Shown: positions 23,669 to 34,904, counted from the first letter of the stretch. The stretch: DNA of 64,000 nt from Notospermus geniculatus (GCA_002633025.1 NMRB01000004.1:943340-1007339), one strand, 5' to 3'. The notes: generated by a model from the sequence alone, not told the origin. Numbers and translations: made by a program.

Positions 23669-23852
23669 CGGGGTTGATTGTCGTTCGGCTGCCTACTTTC
23701 GAAGGCGTTGCAAAATTCCCGCCCGTATTAACATCACCATCGCCATCTATGATTAGGAGGCGAAACTGAAAAATTAAAGCGATTGTGCATCCTTGAAGGT
23801 GCATCAGAGATCCCTCCTCATTCATTGCCTTAGTTCCGATTTTCACCACATA

Positions 23853-26800
23853 ATGACCGAAATTGTCCTCTTATTTGGACCCCCTTTAGTTGTAAGCAGT
23901 CCTTTGCATAAACTGATATTTTCGTGTGTAGCTTCCCCAGTATAGGCCTACATACCGAAGAATCGTGCGAGAATGTATCTTGGTATAGTCATATGGAGCG
24001 CCAAACAGTTTTGTGTACGGGGCGTTGAATGCGCATTAATTAGTCTCCGCTGTATCTGGGTTACTATAGTGATGAGGTATGCACTCTGATTAGGGCTCAA
24101 TGGAGTCTTAACCACTTAGTTGGTATTCTTTTCAGGGAAAAACTTTGTATTGTTTAAGTCATTTCTCGGCCCACTTCATAAGAATATCAATAAAAGATGA
24201 ACTTGAGAAACAACCAGATGTTGGTCTCCGTTATGTCATCAATAAAGCTGTAAGACATCTAAAGCAGGTAATTGTCTCAAGACAGAATGACCATCTTTTT
24301 GGACCAGATTTGGACTAAATTCGTTTTCAATTCCTTGAATTCTCAAATTCTACAGTTATAGAAAGTGTGTCCTTTGTCCTACACGGTTCAGGATTGGCCA
24401 AACAATCTAATTAATGGATTATGCTCTCCATTTTACAGGGTAAAAATGTTGTAATTGATGATGAAAATGGGTCAAAATCAAAGAGAAAGTCATTTATCAG
24501 AGTGGTAAAGGACAAGGTAAAACTTTTTGCAGAAAATCCCGATGGAAATGTCTTTAATTGTCTTTTTCTTGTACTTCCTGTCCTCTTTGCACCAGATTCA
24601 CTCTCTCTCTGTATCTGTGTCTTAACTGACAAATTAAGAATTACCAGTAGGCCTACCCTGGTATTTCCTGAGGGTCATGTGGCATCTACATCTAGTTCCT
24701 CTCTCTCACTTCAGGCTCCTGGCTGCTCAATTCGTTGTATCAGCTTAACGCCCAAGTCAGGCCATGATCAATTGATGTGGACTGTTGCATACCTACAGGG
24801 TAGCTGGCTTGAGAAAAATGGCTACAAGAGCCAGTCACAGCCCTGTCCTTACCAGGAATGTATGTTGGACAAATGGCTGTCGGACCAGGGCGGCGGAGTG
24901 GTTGGTGAGTGTTGATGTGCTTGCCCTGACATTAAAAGTTACATGTACTTAAGTTTGTTCTGAAGGAAACTACCTGATCATGAAAACCTTATCTATAATA
25001 ATATCCTATTTTCAGAATTGCCAACATATGGTGAAGGCTTTGACAAGATTGACAATGTTTCACTGGAATTGGTTGTCCATTCATATCATAAGGTACATTT
25101 CCAACCTTTTTATCTAGCTATCTTTCTTCATATGTTTTTAAAAGCCATGGGCCATTCCACTTTAATGGCTGGTGACAAAGAGAACATCTTATGTTCGCAT
25201 CAGTTTAAAGCAACCTTAATGATGCACGTCTAAGTTTTGATATTATGGAAAACTGGGTCATTTGTTGAGCTCATGTACTAACCTTCATATTATTTTCAGT
25301 TTGAGGTTCCAGGCCTTTTCATCCAATATGAGTCAATATTAGACAAAGAATCAGACAAACCGCTGGACGGTGTTGCGACTGCTTGTGAACTCTGGTGCTC
25401 AGCAAACCCTTGTGGTTGTGTCATTTTTACATCCGGATATGTGGCAGGTGACCATCAACATGAATTGCCTTGCAGCGTTCTGTTAAGCATTACATTTTGT
25501 TGAAGGTGTACAATTTTGATTTCAAGAGATAACTTTTCACTATATTCTGATACGTAAATCCAGTTGCATTGCTGTGAAAATTTCAAAAAGTGACATTGAA
25601 TGAGCTAATCATACAATTTTTTTCCATACAGGTGTATATCAAAATGAGAAATGTGAAAAGATGCAAAACATTCTGAAAGAAATCATTGCCAAGTTTCCCA
25701 CTGTCCCTCTCTTTGTTATCTCCATTGATGCTGTCCTCCCATCCTCATCCTTTTTTGCACCTCCGAAACCTGGAGTCCTGGCTCTCTGCAGTCGGCTCTT
25801 TCACCTGGATATCTCACACAAGGTAGGCCAACATTGAAAAAGAAGTTCCATTTATTTTCTCTGCTTTTCCTCTTGAAATTTGGACTCAAGAGAATGGAAA
25901 GTTTGCCTTTCTTGCCTTTCGTCATCAAGATCGTAAGTAACATTTTTTTCTTCTTCAATTTCAGGCAACTATATACCTATACGCAACCAGTAATCATTTG
26001 AAGTGTGCAGAGAATGCTGGTATCAGATACATTAAAGCATCTCGGGTATTCCAGCATCCCAAAATGGTACGAATTCAAATTTTTCTTTGCTTTGAGAGCA
26101 ATGAACAGTGGCTAGCTGCCCTACTAATTCACACGTACCAACGTACATGTACCTAATCTTGCAGGTGACATCATACACCATGATGACATGTCCATCAACC
26201 CCCACTGTGCTAAAGGACAGGAAAGTAACATGGCCGAAGGCAGATATCCCTGACGCCTCATTACCACTGTTGTGCCAAGAAGGGGAAGATGTGAATGGGA
26301 TTTACTATGCTTGTTGCAACATCGATGGTCGAATATCTGTACAAGTATGTGCAAATTCAAAGGAATCCTGTGAAAGGTAGGTACCGGTACTTCAAACCAC
26401 GCTCCCCCAAATGCAAACCCATACATCAATGTAATAATGTTGATCCTGTAATATGGGCAGTCACAGTGATTACTGCTTTAATACTGGATTTATGTGCTTT
26501 AATACTGGATTTATGTTCTATTGATGTTTTGCCTTCATCAAGCTTTCATCAGCTGTATCAGGAGAATGCCACACCTTTCTCAGAAGATGGCAGCAGACTA
26601 GATGAATTGAAGAAAGAGAAGAGGTCATCGGTGATAGAGGATTTTGCACCAACACTTGAAGTTGACACACACCATTCAACGTCATCGACTCGTACTAAGC
26701 ATCGAACAAGCAGTTCCACAGCAGAGCAGGCTCAACAAGACTTACCAAAATGGATGGTGAAGAAAAAGACTCAAAATGTGGGTTTGAATCAAATGCTTGA

Positions 26801-27685
26801 TACACCAAAGAAGGAGAGGAAGTCACCAAAAAAAACGTAAGTTTTGTCATGATTCAGAACATTTCCAGTAAATGCTGACTGCATTCCTTGATGGCATTTA
26901 TTTGATATTTCTCAAACAGCACTGTGCATGCCTCATTTCAGGAAAAGCCAGAGATGTACTACTGTTTACGTAATGAATCATGCAGAACTGACGGACATGG
27001 CTGACAGTATTCTCTTGCAGGTACTTACAATCTTCCAGTATCGCTAGAATCTTTCCCTCAGTTTCATTCTCCCATCCCTTGCCACATCGTTCTTTACATG
27101 TACTTTTGCATTTTTAGGCTGGACTGGGAGGGGTACCAAAGAATAAGCAAGCATTTGAGGCTACCAGTCCTGTCCGAACGGCAGCAAAAAGTGTAGAACA
27201 AGAACAGTCAACCAGGAAAGCTTTGACACCTGCTGATCTTTCTAAAATTGGGGAGGATTTAGAGAAGGAAAGTTTCAAGTTTGTCCAAGAGGATTTGTTT
27301 GAATCTGCCGATGCAAATGCAGTGGTTGAGAGAGAGGAACTTCCAGGAGATGACATATCCTTGCAAGTATCGGATGTTCAGGAAGCCACAGAGACGTGTT
27401 TGGACGATATCTTTAGTGAGGGAACACAATCAAAAAGGAGAAAACCACCCAAAACAAGGTATGAAGTTGTTTTTACCATTCTCTTGTTGGACATGTACTG
27501 TTGTGTGCCTGCGGCAGAAATTTTGATGGTACTTTTAAATGCTTTTCAGAACCATGAAGAGATCGCCTGTTGATTCTGATGATGAAGACAGACGTCCAAA
27601 AGTGGCAGCTTCAGAGAAAGTGCTTCATACTGAGAAGCAGCCTGTTCTTGATAGTGACTTTTCATTCTTGGATGACATCTTCTAA
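23853..27685 (+). CDS. PNK-like P-loop kinase fused to HAD-phosphatase-like region, full copy
   Basis: Thirteen exons joined by eye (23853-23891, 24136-24267, 24439-24516, 24715-24904, 25016-25092, 25300-25447, 25632-25822, then exons ending near 26073, 26345, 26836, 27020, 27458, 27685) give about 655 residues. Exon 1 ends inside a Walker A motif completed by exon 2: MTEIVLLFGPPLVGKT. Then come an Asp in SIKDEL at the position of the PNK general base, ALKQGK-like VRHLKQGKNVVIDDEN, and PTYGEGFDKI. This order matches the kinase domain of PNKP. Residues ~190-320 resemble the PNKP phosphatase fold (CVIFTSGYVAG, APPKPGVLALC, CAENAGIRYIKASRVF), but no DxDGT nucleophile motif is present, so phosphatase activity is doubtful. 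The order kinase-then-phosphatase is reversed from PNKP. The tail holds DLPKWMVKKK (like an APLF-type Ku-binding motif), basic KKERKSPKK, and LDDIF twice, once as the C-terminus. A DNA- or RNA-end processing role is inferred. Exon 10 may start 9 bases earlier. Confidence 0.7.
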
Positions 27686-27747
27686 ATCAGCTAACAGTAC
27701 CTTGGAAAGTTTTGTAAGGCACTGTAAGCCCTCCTTCACCTTTGTGA

Positions 27748-27753
27748 AATAAA
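27748..27753 (+). promoter_or_regulatory. polyadenylation signal
   Basis: AATAAA 63 bases after the stop codon of the kinase-like gene, at the usual distance for a short 3' untranslated region. Confidence 0.6.
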
Positions 27754-28634
27754 ATGGGATTGTAGCAATGCAGGTCCTTGTTACAATTTATTATAGTCAG
27801 ATTGCAAGATTATTCGAATGTGCATGGTCTCCATCACCATTCTGTTTTATCTTAATTTAAGTTAGTGTGATACGCCATTCTGTTTTGTGACATCTGGTGT
27901 TCAAGGTGCTATGGTTACAAGGAAACAAGCGCCGTGTACTTGGTGATAACTCGACAGAATGACGCAAAACATGCAATGCCAACACGAAGTTTTGATATTC
28001 TGGTTTAGAGAATGACCTTCCCAAAAAAAACATTTTATAGATCTTTCCAGAAAGTCTTGGTGTTTATTCTCTTATCAAACTACGCACTAGAACACTCGAA
28101 ACAGATCAGTCACAGGGTGCGGAAGGAAGTTGCTTAGAACAGACGTCGACGGACTCGACATCGTCATAGTCCCGCCCGGGAGACGGACCGATAGACACCT
28201 CAACGTAAGTCAACCCACCCACCCACCAGCAAATCACCGTTGTATAAGTACTTGCGAAAGGCATTGATTTGACTCCTGGCAGATTGTATACTTTGAAAAT
28301 ATACTTCTTAGCGAGGCCAAGAAGCACTGAGTTCGGAAGGCCAGGCACACCATTTGAAGATTCTTACGTTGGTTGCAGCTTGGAGGAATTATACTGACTC
28401 CTCCAAGGTTGCAGTGAATAGGACGGGCGCGACGGAAAATTTCCGAGTTGGATTCGCGACGTCGGCAAATGAAACAGGAGACCTTTATTCGACCAAAACA
28501 ACATACATGATGGAGTGGTAAACTGTTACTCTGAGGAACACCTGTTTCAAGAGAAGTCGGATGACATCCATTTTCGTCACTTCTTGCAAATGCAAATCCG
28601 ATGACTACGGGAACCTTCGAATGTTTTAGTCGAC
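27754..28634. other. intergenic, no gene recognised
   Basis: Between the kinase-like gene and the receptor gene. Open frames on the minus strand at 28106-28662 lack motifs and overlap the receptor 5' region. Confidence 0.4.
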
Positions 28635-31003
28635 ATGGAGTGGCATCCAGTTGAAGTAGCATGCGGTTTTATATCCTCTGTAGTTCTCCTTGTCGGATTT
28701 TTTACCAACGGTTACATTCTATTTCGAATGGGCAGGCGTCTTGACTCATTGAAAAACAACCTGTTAATAGCGATAATCACAGTGCAAAGTACCATCGCAT
28801 CGACGGTCATTCCAGTGCTCCGCCTTGTTGATCTTCTGACTGGAGATTTGATAAAACACAGGTATCATTACTGGCTATGGACGGAGGGCATCGAAAACGC
28901 CATCCAGATATCTATCTATACCACCGTGGTTGTTACCAGCCACCGCCAGAAGAAGATAATAATCGAATCATTTTCACCGCATCCGAAGTACGGACGATAC
29001 GTCGCGGTAACATTGATCGCAACGACTTTGGCTTTGGTGGCAAATTGTGCCATCGTTTTGACGGACGACAGTCCCGGTTTCTCTAACCGGTCCATGCCTA
29101 ACTCCTCTCTCGACGAAAATGACGTATTGTGGATGAACAATGCCTATTTCATTAACACCCTGGTCAAGTTTATTTACCTAGGTGTCGTTGTCGCCTCTAT
29201 GACTTTCTCTTACGGCCAGATTTTGCTTTTTCTTCGAAGTCGCGTCAGAAGAGTTCAAGCGTCCGCGTGTCTAGGTGTGGACAGTCGCACGGCCATTCCT
29301 ACCGATGATGTAAATACGGTCGATGAAAAATTGGGCTGCCAGGTTCAAATGCAGAATATTTTAGAGCTAGACAACATCTCAGAAATAGTAGAAGAGGAGT
29401 TCCACGTGGAAAAACCAAGACAGTTGAGCATTTTTTCCCTGACGGCCATTTGTAAGGAGACCCGGGATGACTGGGACTTATTTGATTCGATGTCATCTGT
29501 GGAAAGTGTACGACTGGGCCAGACGAATGATATCTATAACGGCTGGAGTTATCAATCGGCCATGTCGACAACCCCTTCTCCTCACCTCGAAGTCCCCACA
29601 AGGACTAAGAGGTTGAAAAAGCGGGGGGACAGATACAGGCTGAGCATTGCACCGTGTGCGTCTTCGACCAGTGAAAACAGTCCCTCTCTTCATCCGCCAT
29701 CTGATGCAGGTACGATCCCACAGACGCCAGACAGCGTGGATTTCTACACACTCCCCCCTCTCCGGCATAGCCGGCGAACCCTTGGACATGTGCCACTTGA
29801 GTCTTTAAGGCCGATGTCACCGATTCGTGGAAACGACAGTGATTCACAAGATCAGGTAGGTGAATAGTCGCTTGTCCGTCCTATTTAGGAAGTTAACGTA
29901 TTTTAGCCGTTTTGTGCCGAAAGGTATAAACTGTCGTACAGACCCGCCCAAAGTAATTCCAGCAAGTGCTATAATAATAGTTCGCTTTTTCGTTTTATAT
30001 GTCGCTGGTCTACCTACATTTGGATGGAGTATAAACCAAACTTTTCTTGCAGAAGTCGAACGAGAATTCTACTTCATCGCTCAACGGACACAGTCACCAC
30101 GCCCTGTCACCAAACTGGCGACAGCGTCATAGTCAGTCGACGGCGTGCGCGGCGGACTCGCGCACTCCCTCCATCTCCTCTGGAACTAGCGAGACAACGC
30201 CAGTTGTAGTGATATCAGCCGACCGGAGGTCGGGTACCGACGTCCATTCTGATGAAAGCTCTCGTTGGCAACGACGGCGACTTCATTACGTCGAGAAGAC
30301 ACCGGTGGTGAGTTTCAGTGTGACGTCGGATGAGGAGCGTAGAATCCCCGAGCTCACTCCGGTCATGTTCTTAAGCGACGAAGGGGAAACAAGCTTGAGC
30401 ATTTCTGCTAATAAAGACGGTTTAAACCGGACACCAAAAACGTCTCGATCAAACTCGACTAGTGAAGAAAGGAACAGTGGATGTGTTGGTACGGAGAGGT
30501 GGTCTTCGGAATGGAAGGGAACAGCGACAAGTGCAGTTGGAAATCTTTCTGCGGGATATTTGGCGCCGTCATCTCCTCGGGTTAAAGACATGTCTCAGCC
30601 ACAAGCAAGAGGGGGAGACCACCTTCCGGGGAAGATCGATGTGACAGGCGACATGCCTAAATTGTCAGCGAATTCCGTCAAACTGGACATGCCGGTTTCT
30701 CGCAGGCGAAAAGACGCTGTAACTGAGTATTCTCGCCAACGTTCGATTATATCGGAGGCGCATCAACGACAAGCATATCTGATGCTCAAAAGCGTCACGA
30801 AATATGCTTTTTTGTACATTATCTCCTTGATTCTGACCCAGTTTCCCAACCCAGTCAATTTCATATGCTCCTATTCGGAAAGCCACGTTTCCCCTCGATC
30901 TCGTCATGTACTTATGTGCTCAGTCAGTTCTATTTATTACGTCATGTTGTCTGTGATGTATGGACTTATGAACAGAAAATTTAGGAACTCGATAACTGGT
31001 TAA
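28635..31003 (+). CDS. divergent rhodopsin-like seven-transmembrane receptor
   Basis: Exons 28635-29855 and 30053-31003 join in phase 0 (GATCAG|GTAGGT, TTTTCTTGCAG) to give 723 residues. TM1 ends GFFTNGYILF with the conserved Asn. TM2 to TM5 follow within the first ~200 residues. TM6 (FLYIISLILTQFPNP) and TM7 (IYYVMLSVMYGLMNRKFRN, with the Tyr of NPxxY and an Arg-rich helix 8) are at the very C-terminus. Between TM5 and TM6 lies an intracellular loop of over 400 Ser/Thr/Arg-rich residues, split by the intron. Class A hallmarks are eroded: no Asp in TM2, no Cys at the TM3 top, SHR instead of DRY after TM3, no Trp in TM4, no Asn-Pro in TM7. Likely an orphan plasma-membrane receptor; the ligand is unknown. 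The stop codon is embedded in a TTAA transposon target site. Confidence 0.8.
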
Positions 31004-31146
31004 AGCGGATTGCTCGCGTCTGTCCAAAGTGAACCAAAAATAATAAAACGTCGCGTTTTATTCGTAACAACAACTGGTAAATGCATTGCGGCGGCCGCTC
31101 CGGGAACGGTGCTGTGGAATCTTTGACTCGGCACGAACAGTCCGCT
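31004..31146. mobile_element. 143-bp TTAA fold-back element abutting receptor stop codon
   Basis: TTAA at 31000-31003 and 31147-31150 flank AGCGGATTGCTCGCG...CGAACAGTCCGCT, whose ends are inverted repeats (AGCGGATTG / CAGTCCGCT). The left TTAA supplies the TAA stop of the receptor. The element also contains AATAAA at 31042-31047, a possible polyadenylation signal for that gene. Confidence 0.75.
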
Positions 31147-31162
31147 TTAACTGTAGCCAATT

Positions 31163-31283
31163 AGAGTTGTTGTCTATTCATGACTGTTGAAGGTCCGAAA
31201 CTGTTGCTGTACATTGCAAGTATTGTCACCTTATATAGTGAACTGTTTGAAGTGCCCAACAGTTATGAATAGACAACAACTGT
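31163..31283. mobile_element. fold-back element
   Basis: AGAGTTGTTGTCTATTCATG at the left and TATGAATAGACAACAACTGT at the right are near-perfect inverted arms of 27-28 bp. It is non-coding, 17 bp after the previous element, and unrelated to it in sequence. Confidence 0.75.
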
Positions 31284-31458
31284 ACAACAAACTTTGAAGA
31301 TCCATTGAACGGACACCAAGCTTCTCAGTGGCTGATGCCACCTGTTTCGTCCAGCCAATCAACATCGCCTATTAACAGTCACGTGCGCGGAAGTTGAGCC
31401 TACATCGCGAGTGCGATCTCGTCGTGTCTCGTTGGCCTCTTGATTTAGAAAACTTCAC

Positions 31459-31585
31459 GGGCCGATTTCACAAAGGGTGTTTAAGACTTAGACGCGTGTA
31501 ACTTCGTCAAATGCATGGTGGAAGTGTGTGCATTTTGTGAAGTTACACGCGTCTGAGTCTTAAACGCCCTTTGTGAAATCGGCCC
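31459..31585. mobile_element. long-arm fold-back element
   Basis: GGGCCGATTTCACAAAGGGT at the left and its near-complement at the right, with arms of about 46 bp and only a few mismatches; total 127 bp. An RNA copy would fold into one long hairpin. The GGGCCGATTTCACAAAG terminus is typical of a widespread class of short animal MITEs. Confidence 0.8.
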
Positions 31586-31791
31586 TATGTGTCTGTGCAA
31601 TGCTCTGTGTAGTAAACCTCCTATGTTACAAATACGCCGTCGACTTGAATCTTTTGGTATCAGTGTAGAGTGGTTAATTATGGCGGCAGTTCTTCCTAAT
31701 GATTCACCGCTGTAGGTTCCTAGACATACATAACATTGCACTCTCCACGTCAGGGGAAGTGATAAAACAAGATATACATACCTATACTTGT

Positions 31792-31992
31792 NNNNNNNNN
31801 NNNNNNNNNNNNNNNNNNNNNNNNNNNNNNNNNNNNNNNNNNNNNNNNNNNNNNNNNNNNNNNNNNNNNNNNNNNNNNNNNNNNNNNNNNNNNNNNNNNN
31901 NNNNNNNNNNNNNNNNNNNNNNNNNNNNNNNNNNNNNNNNNNNNNNNNNNNNNNNNNNNNNNNNNNNNNNNNNNNNNNNNNNNNNNNNNNNN
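31792..31992. other. assembly gap (201 N)
   Basis: Run of N. Sequence on the two sides is not duplicated. Confidence 0.99.
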
Positions 31993-32572
31993 TGCATATG
32001 TAGAAGTAAAATGAATTTCTTCAGTGGAGCTGTTGGTCCTTCCTACGATCACTCAACCAACCAGCTGTCATTAAAGAGAGATTTCCCTAGAAACTCATTT
32101 TCTCATATTTGTATTGTTTTTTTTCTTTGGGGCATATTTTACAAGTGATGATGCATAAGAGAAAACTGGGAGAAAAAACCTTTACCCTAAGCAAACGAGA
32201 AATAGACCTAATCAACGTAACAAACTTTATCAAGTATCCTTCTCGGCGTGATTCGCATTTCGCGGAAGGGGGCGGCAACCTCTGGGCGACCCGTCACTGC
32301 CTTGGTAACTTAACGCACTCATTGTGGCATTCGCACCTTCGTCCTGAGAATCTCAGGTCATTTACGGTCGTACACTCCCTCAATGGTTCAATGTCTGAAC
32401 CAAGCGCGAGAGGGGGAGCCGGTTGTAAAGACCCTGGGTGCGAGGATGCGTCCCCGTGGGACGCGTGAAGTACAATATGTCTTTCCGGAATATTCCCGCA
32501 AGCCGTAAATAGTCCTGTTTTTGGCACTTTGCCCTCGGTAGACAAACTCACATTTTCGTTTTTTTTAGGTGA
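31993..32572. other. upstream region of ankyrin gene, with intron end
   Basis: No protein motif. A pyrimidine-rich acceptor (TTTTTTTAG at 32561-32568) stands just before the ankyrin start codon, so at least part is an intron following a non-coding first exon. Confidence 0.5.
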
Positions 32573-34672
32573 ATGATCGCCCGAATATTGACCGGGAGGG
32601 CCGGGATCATGTACCAGTGGTCCGAGGACAACATCTTATTCGCCTGCCTTGACAGCGACGTAGAGAAGGTGTCAAGCCTCCTTAATGATGGCGCCGATGT
32701 CAATGCCAGGTTTTCGCTCGGCATCCGCAACCTGACACTTTTGCACATTGCAGCTGAACGCGGATTGGATTCTGTCGCCAGGCTGTTGCTTGGCAATGGT
32801 GCACAGGTCGACCCTATTGACCACAACGATTGGACGCCGCTGCACCACGCATGTAAACATGGCCACCGGAATGTCGTTGACGCCCTCCTTGACTTCGGTG
32901 CGCCAGTGGATTGGGCCACGGCCGGCGGAGTCACGCCACTCTGGCTGGCCTGCAAGTGCGGGCATCTGGAATTAGTCGACGTACTGCTCCAACAGGGAGC
33001 CAAGATAAATGCAAGGGAATTTCACAATGGAACAACCGGGCTCTATAAAGCCTACCAAAGCAACAGACGCGCAGTGGTTCAACTGCTTCTGGACCGTGGA
33101 GCTGCTACCTTTGACCTACTTTCGTCCCTCCATCTGGCGACATTTTTAGGTTTGGAGGAAAAGGTCAAGGCCAAACTTAGCAAGGGATGTATCGTTGATA
33201 ACCGCGACAAGGACGGAAGGACGCCACTTCATGTTGCCTGCGCAGCTGGTAACACTGAGATCGCGAAACTCCTTGTTGACGCAGGGGCAAAGATCAATGC
33301 GAAAGATCGGTGTAAATGGACAGCACTTCATTACGCGGCGGAAAGAAACCACGTGGAGATCGGTGAAATGCTGCTGTCCAAGATGGCCGATATTGATACG
33401 CGGGATTATAAGGGAGAATCCGTCCTGCACGTGACCTGTTACATGGGTAATGACAGAATGGCGGAACTTTTGCTCGGGAATAATGCAAATGCCAACCAGG
33501 GAAACAAGTATGGTGAAAATTTGCTACACTTTGCCAAAAAATCGTCGACTGTTGAACTACTCATTCGATACGGTGCCGACCCTCTTGCGGTTGACAACTA
33601 CGGTAATACACCTCTACATCGTGCATGTGCACGAAGTGACGTTGACTCTGAGCTCGTCAAGTCGTTTATCAAGAACGGCGTCGATATCAATGCAACGGAA
33701 AATCAGGGAGGCTACACGGCGCTGCATCTCGTCTGCAAACACGGCAACGCACATGTAGCCCGTCTGCTTCTCAAAAACGGCGCCAACTCCGAAGTTCGGG
33801 ATCAAATCCTCGGCTTCACCGCCCTGCACACAGCCTGCGTTCTTGGAAAGATTGATGTTGCTAGAGTCTTGATAAAAAATGGTGCAGATTTGGAAGCGTT
33901 GGACGACAGCGACATGACTGCCATTCAAGCTACAGCGCAGGAATACATGGACCGGAGCAGTTGCTTACAGTCCAAATATAGACACCCAGAGTTCAATCCG
34001 GGATGCCTCGTGGCAACCATGAAATTCTTGGCCGACGCGGGCTGCCGCTTAGACACTCTCTACGAAAGTGACATTTTCATCAAGCTCTACCAATCCGACA
34101 GATCAGTGGCTGCATTTCTTTTACAACTTGGTTGTGGTGTTATATCGTCGGTGAACAGGACTCTAATTCGTAAAATCCTCAAGTCTGGCGACATTGAGCT
34201 GGTCGCGGAATTGCGCAGCTGTGGTTATGAAGTGGACATTGAAGAGGTGATCGGCGTGTGTGAGAGGCTAGAAAATGGTGCCTCCATGCTGAGAGAGATC
34301 ATAGCGGTTTATTCTGCACCGCCGTCGCTACAGGATATTTGTAGAACACAGGCCAGGAGGGCCATCGCTCAGGTACAGGTCCATTCGTCCTCAACACGTC
34401 TGAAGTCATCCTTGACGTCACAACTAGAAGCAGCTACAAGTTCGCAGCCAATAGTCGCACTGCCGCAACCAAGTCGATGGAGCCGCTTCAAGAAGTACTT
34501 CCGGTGTAGCTGTTCGTGTCTCGGCAGACCTCGGAACCGCTCGGCGAGGTCCGGTCCTCGTCTTACGCGATGTGGTATCCTTGGCACACTCATCGATGAT
34601 CTTCCCATCCCCATTGGTCTGAAGCATTATCTCTCATTCAATACAATGAACTACAGGGTACTGCAAATTTAA
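32573..34672 (+). CDS. ankyrin-repeat protein with (interrupted) SOCS box, ASB-like
   Basis: Single 699-codon open frame in one large exon. The acceptor at 32567-32568 leaves G|TGA|ATG, an in-frame stop directly before the ATG, so 32573 is the start unless splicing differs. About 11-12 ankyrin repeats fill residues ~20-460 (LLHIAAERG, TPLHHACKHGH, TPLHVACAAGN, TALHYAAERNH, TPLHRACA, TALHLVCKHGN, TALHTACVLGK). The C-terminus holds SLQDICRTQA, a match to the elongin B/C-binding BC box, at about residue 583, and LPIPIGLKHYL, a match to the cullin-5 box, at about 677. In ASB proteins these two form a ~40-residue SOCS box; here ~80 residues, with a Cys cluster RCSCSCLG, lie between. The probable role is substrate receptor of a cullin-5 ubiquitin ligase. 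A small unrecognised intron in the insert is possible. Confidence 0.75.
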   Translation: MIARILTGRAGIMYQWSEDNILFACLDSDVEKVSSLLNDGADVNARFSLGIRNLTLLHIAAERGLDSVARLLLGNGAQVDPIDHNDWTPLHHACKHGHRNVVDALLDFGAPVDWATAGGVTPLWLACKCGHLELVDVLLQQGAKINAREFHNGTTGLYKAYQSNRRAVVQLLLDRGAATFDLLSSLHLATFLGLEEKVKAKLSKGCIVDNRDKDGRTPLHVACAAGNTEIAKLLVDAGAKINAKDRCKWTALHYAAERNHVEIGEMLLSKMADIDTRDYKGESVLHVTCYMGNDRMAELLLGNNANANQGNKYGENLLHFAKKSSTVELLIRYGADPLAVDNYGNTPLHRACARSDVDSELVKSFIKNGVDINATENQGGYTALHLVCKHGNAHVARLLLKNGANSEVRDQILGFTALHTACVLGKIDVARVLIKNGADLEALDDSDMTAIQATAQEYMDRSSCLQSKYRHPEFNPGCLVATMKFLADAGCRLDTLYESDIFIKLYQSDRSVAAFLLQLGCGVISSVNRTLIRKILKSGDIELVAELRSCGYEVDIEEVIGVCERLENGASMLREIIAVYSAPPSLQDICRTQARRAIAQVQVHSSSTRLKSSLTSQLEAATSSQPIVALPQPSRWSRFKKYFRCSCSCLGRPRNRSARSGPRLTRCGILGTLIDDLPIPIGLKHYLSFNTMNYRVLQI

Positions 34673-34904
34673 CTTTTGTATGGTGAGGGTTAGGCCTACT
34701 ATCAGCCTAATAGGCTACGTATAACACCACAGTCTGCGTAGGTTCATGATCAGAACGGGAATGTGCCAAAGGAAATGTATCAATATCGATGACAATGCTG
34801 CAAACGTCTTTTGACTTGAGGGTAAAAGCAACGGAAGTAGAGTTAAGCTAACTTATACAATGTACATGTAACTATGCCTATGCGATACGTCCAAAGAGGT
34901 TAAT

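Larger units (their letters stand above)
23379..26921. repeat. duplicated block B, copy 2 (contig start)
   Basis: Second copy of 19829-23377. It is the one that continues into the 3' exons of the kinase-like gene. Confidence 0.92.

Noticed and set aside
23644-23780. Start of the kinase-like gene at the upstream ATG (MLADVDDVTGL)
   Set aside because: The frame is broken by small indels in the other copy (20097-20170) and does not join in phase. The ATG at 23853 gives an exact Walker A across the splice.
31001-31003. Transposon insertion truncating the seven-transmembrane protein
   Set aside because: The TAA is part of the TTAA target itself, so the stop existed before insertion, and TM7 plus helix 8 are complete.
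31459-31585. Long hairpin as a possible microRNA precursor
   Set aside because: The whole 127 bp is one inverted repeat with MITE-like ends and lies among other fold-back elements. A transposon explains it, and nothing indicates processing.
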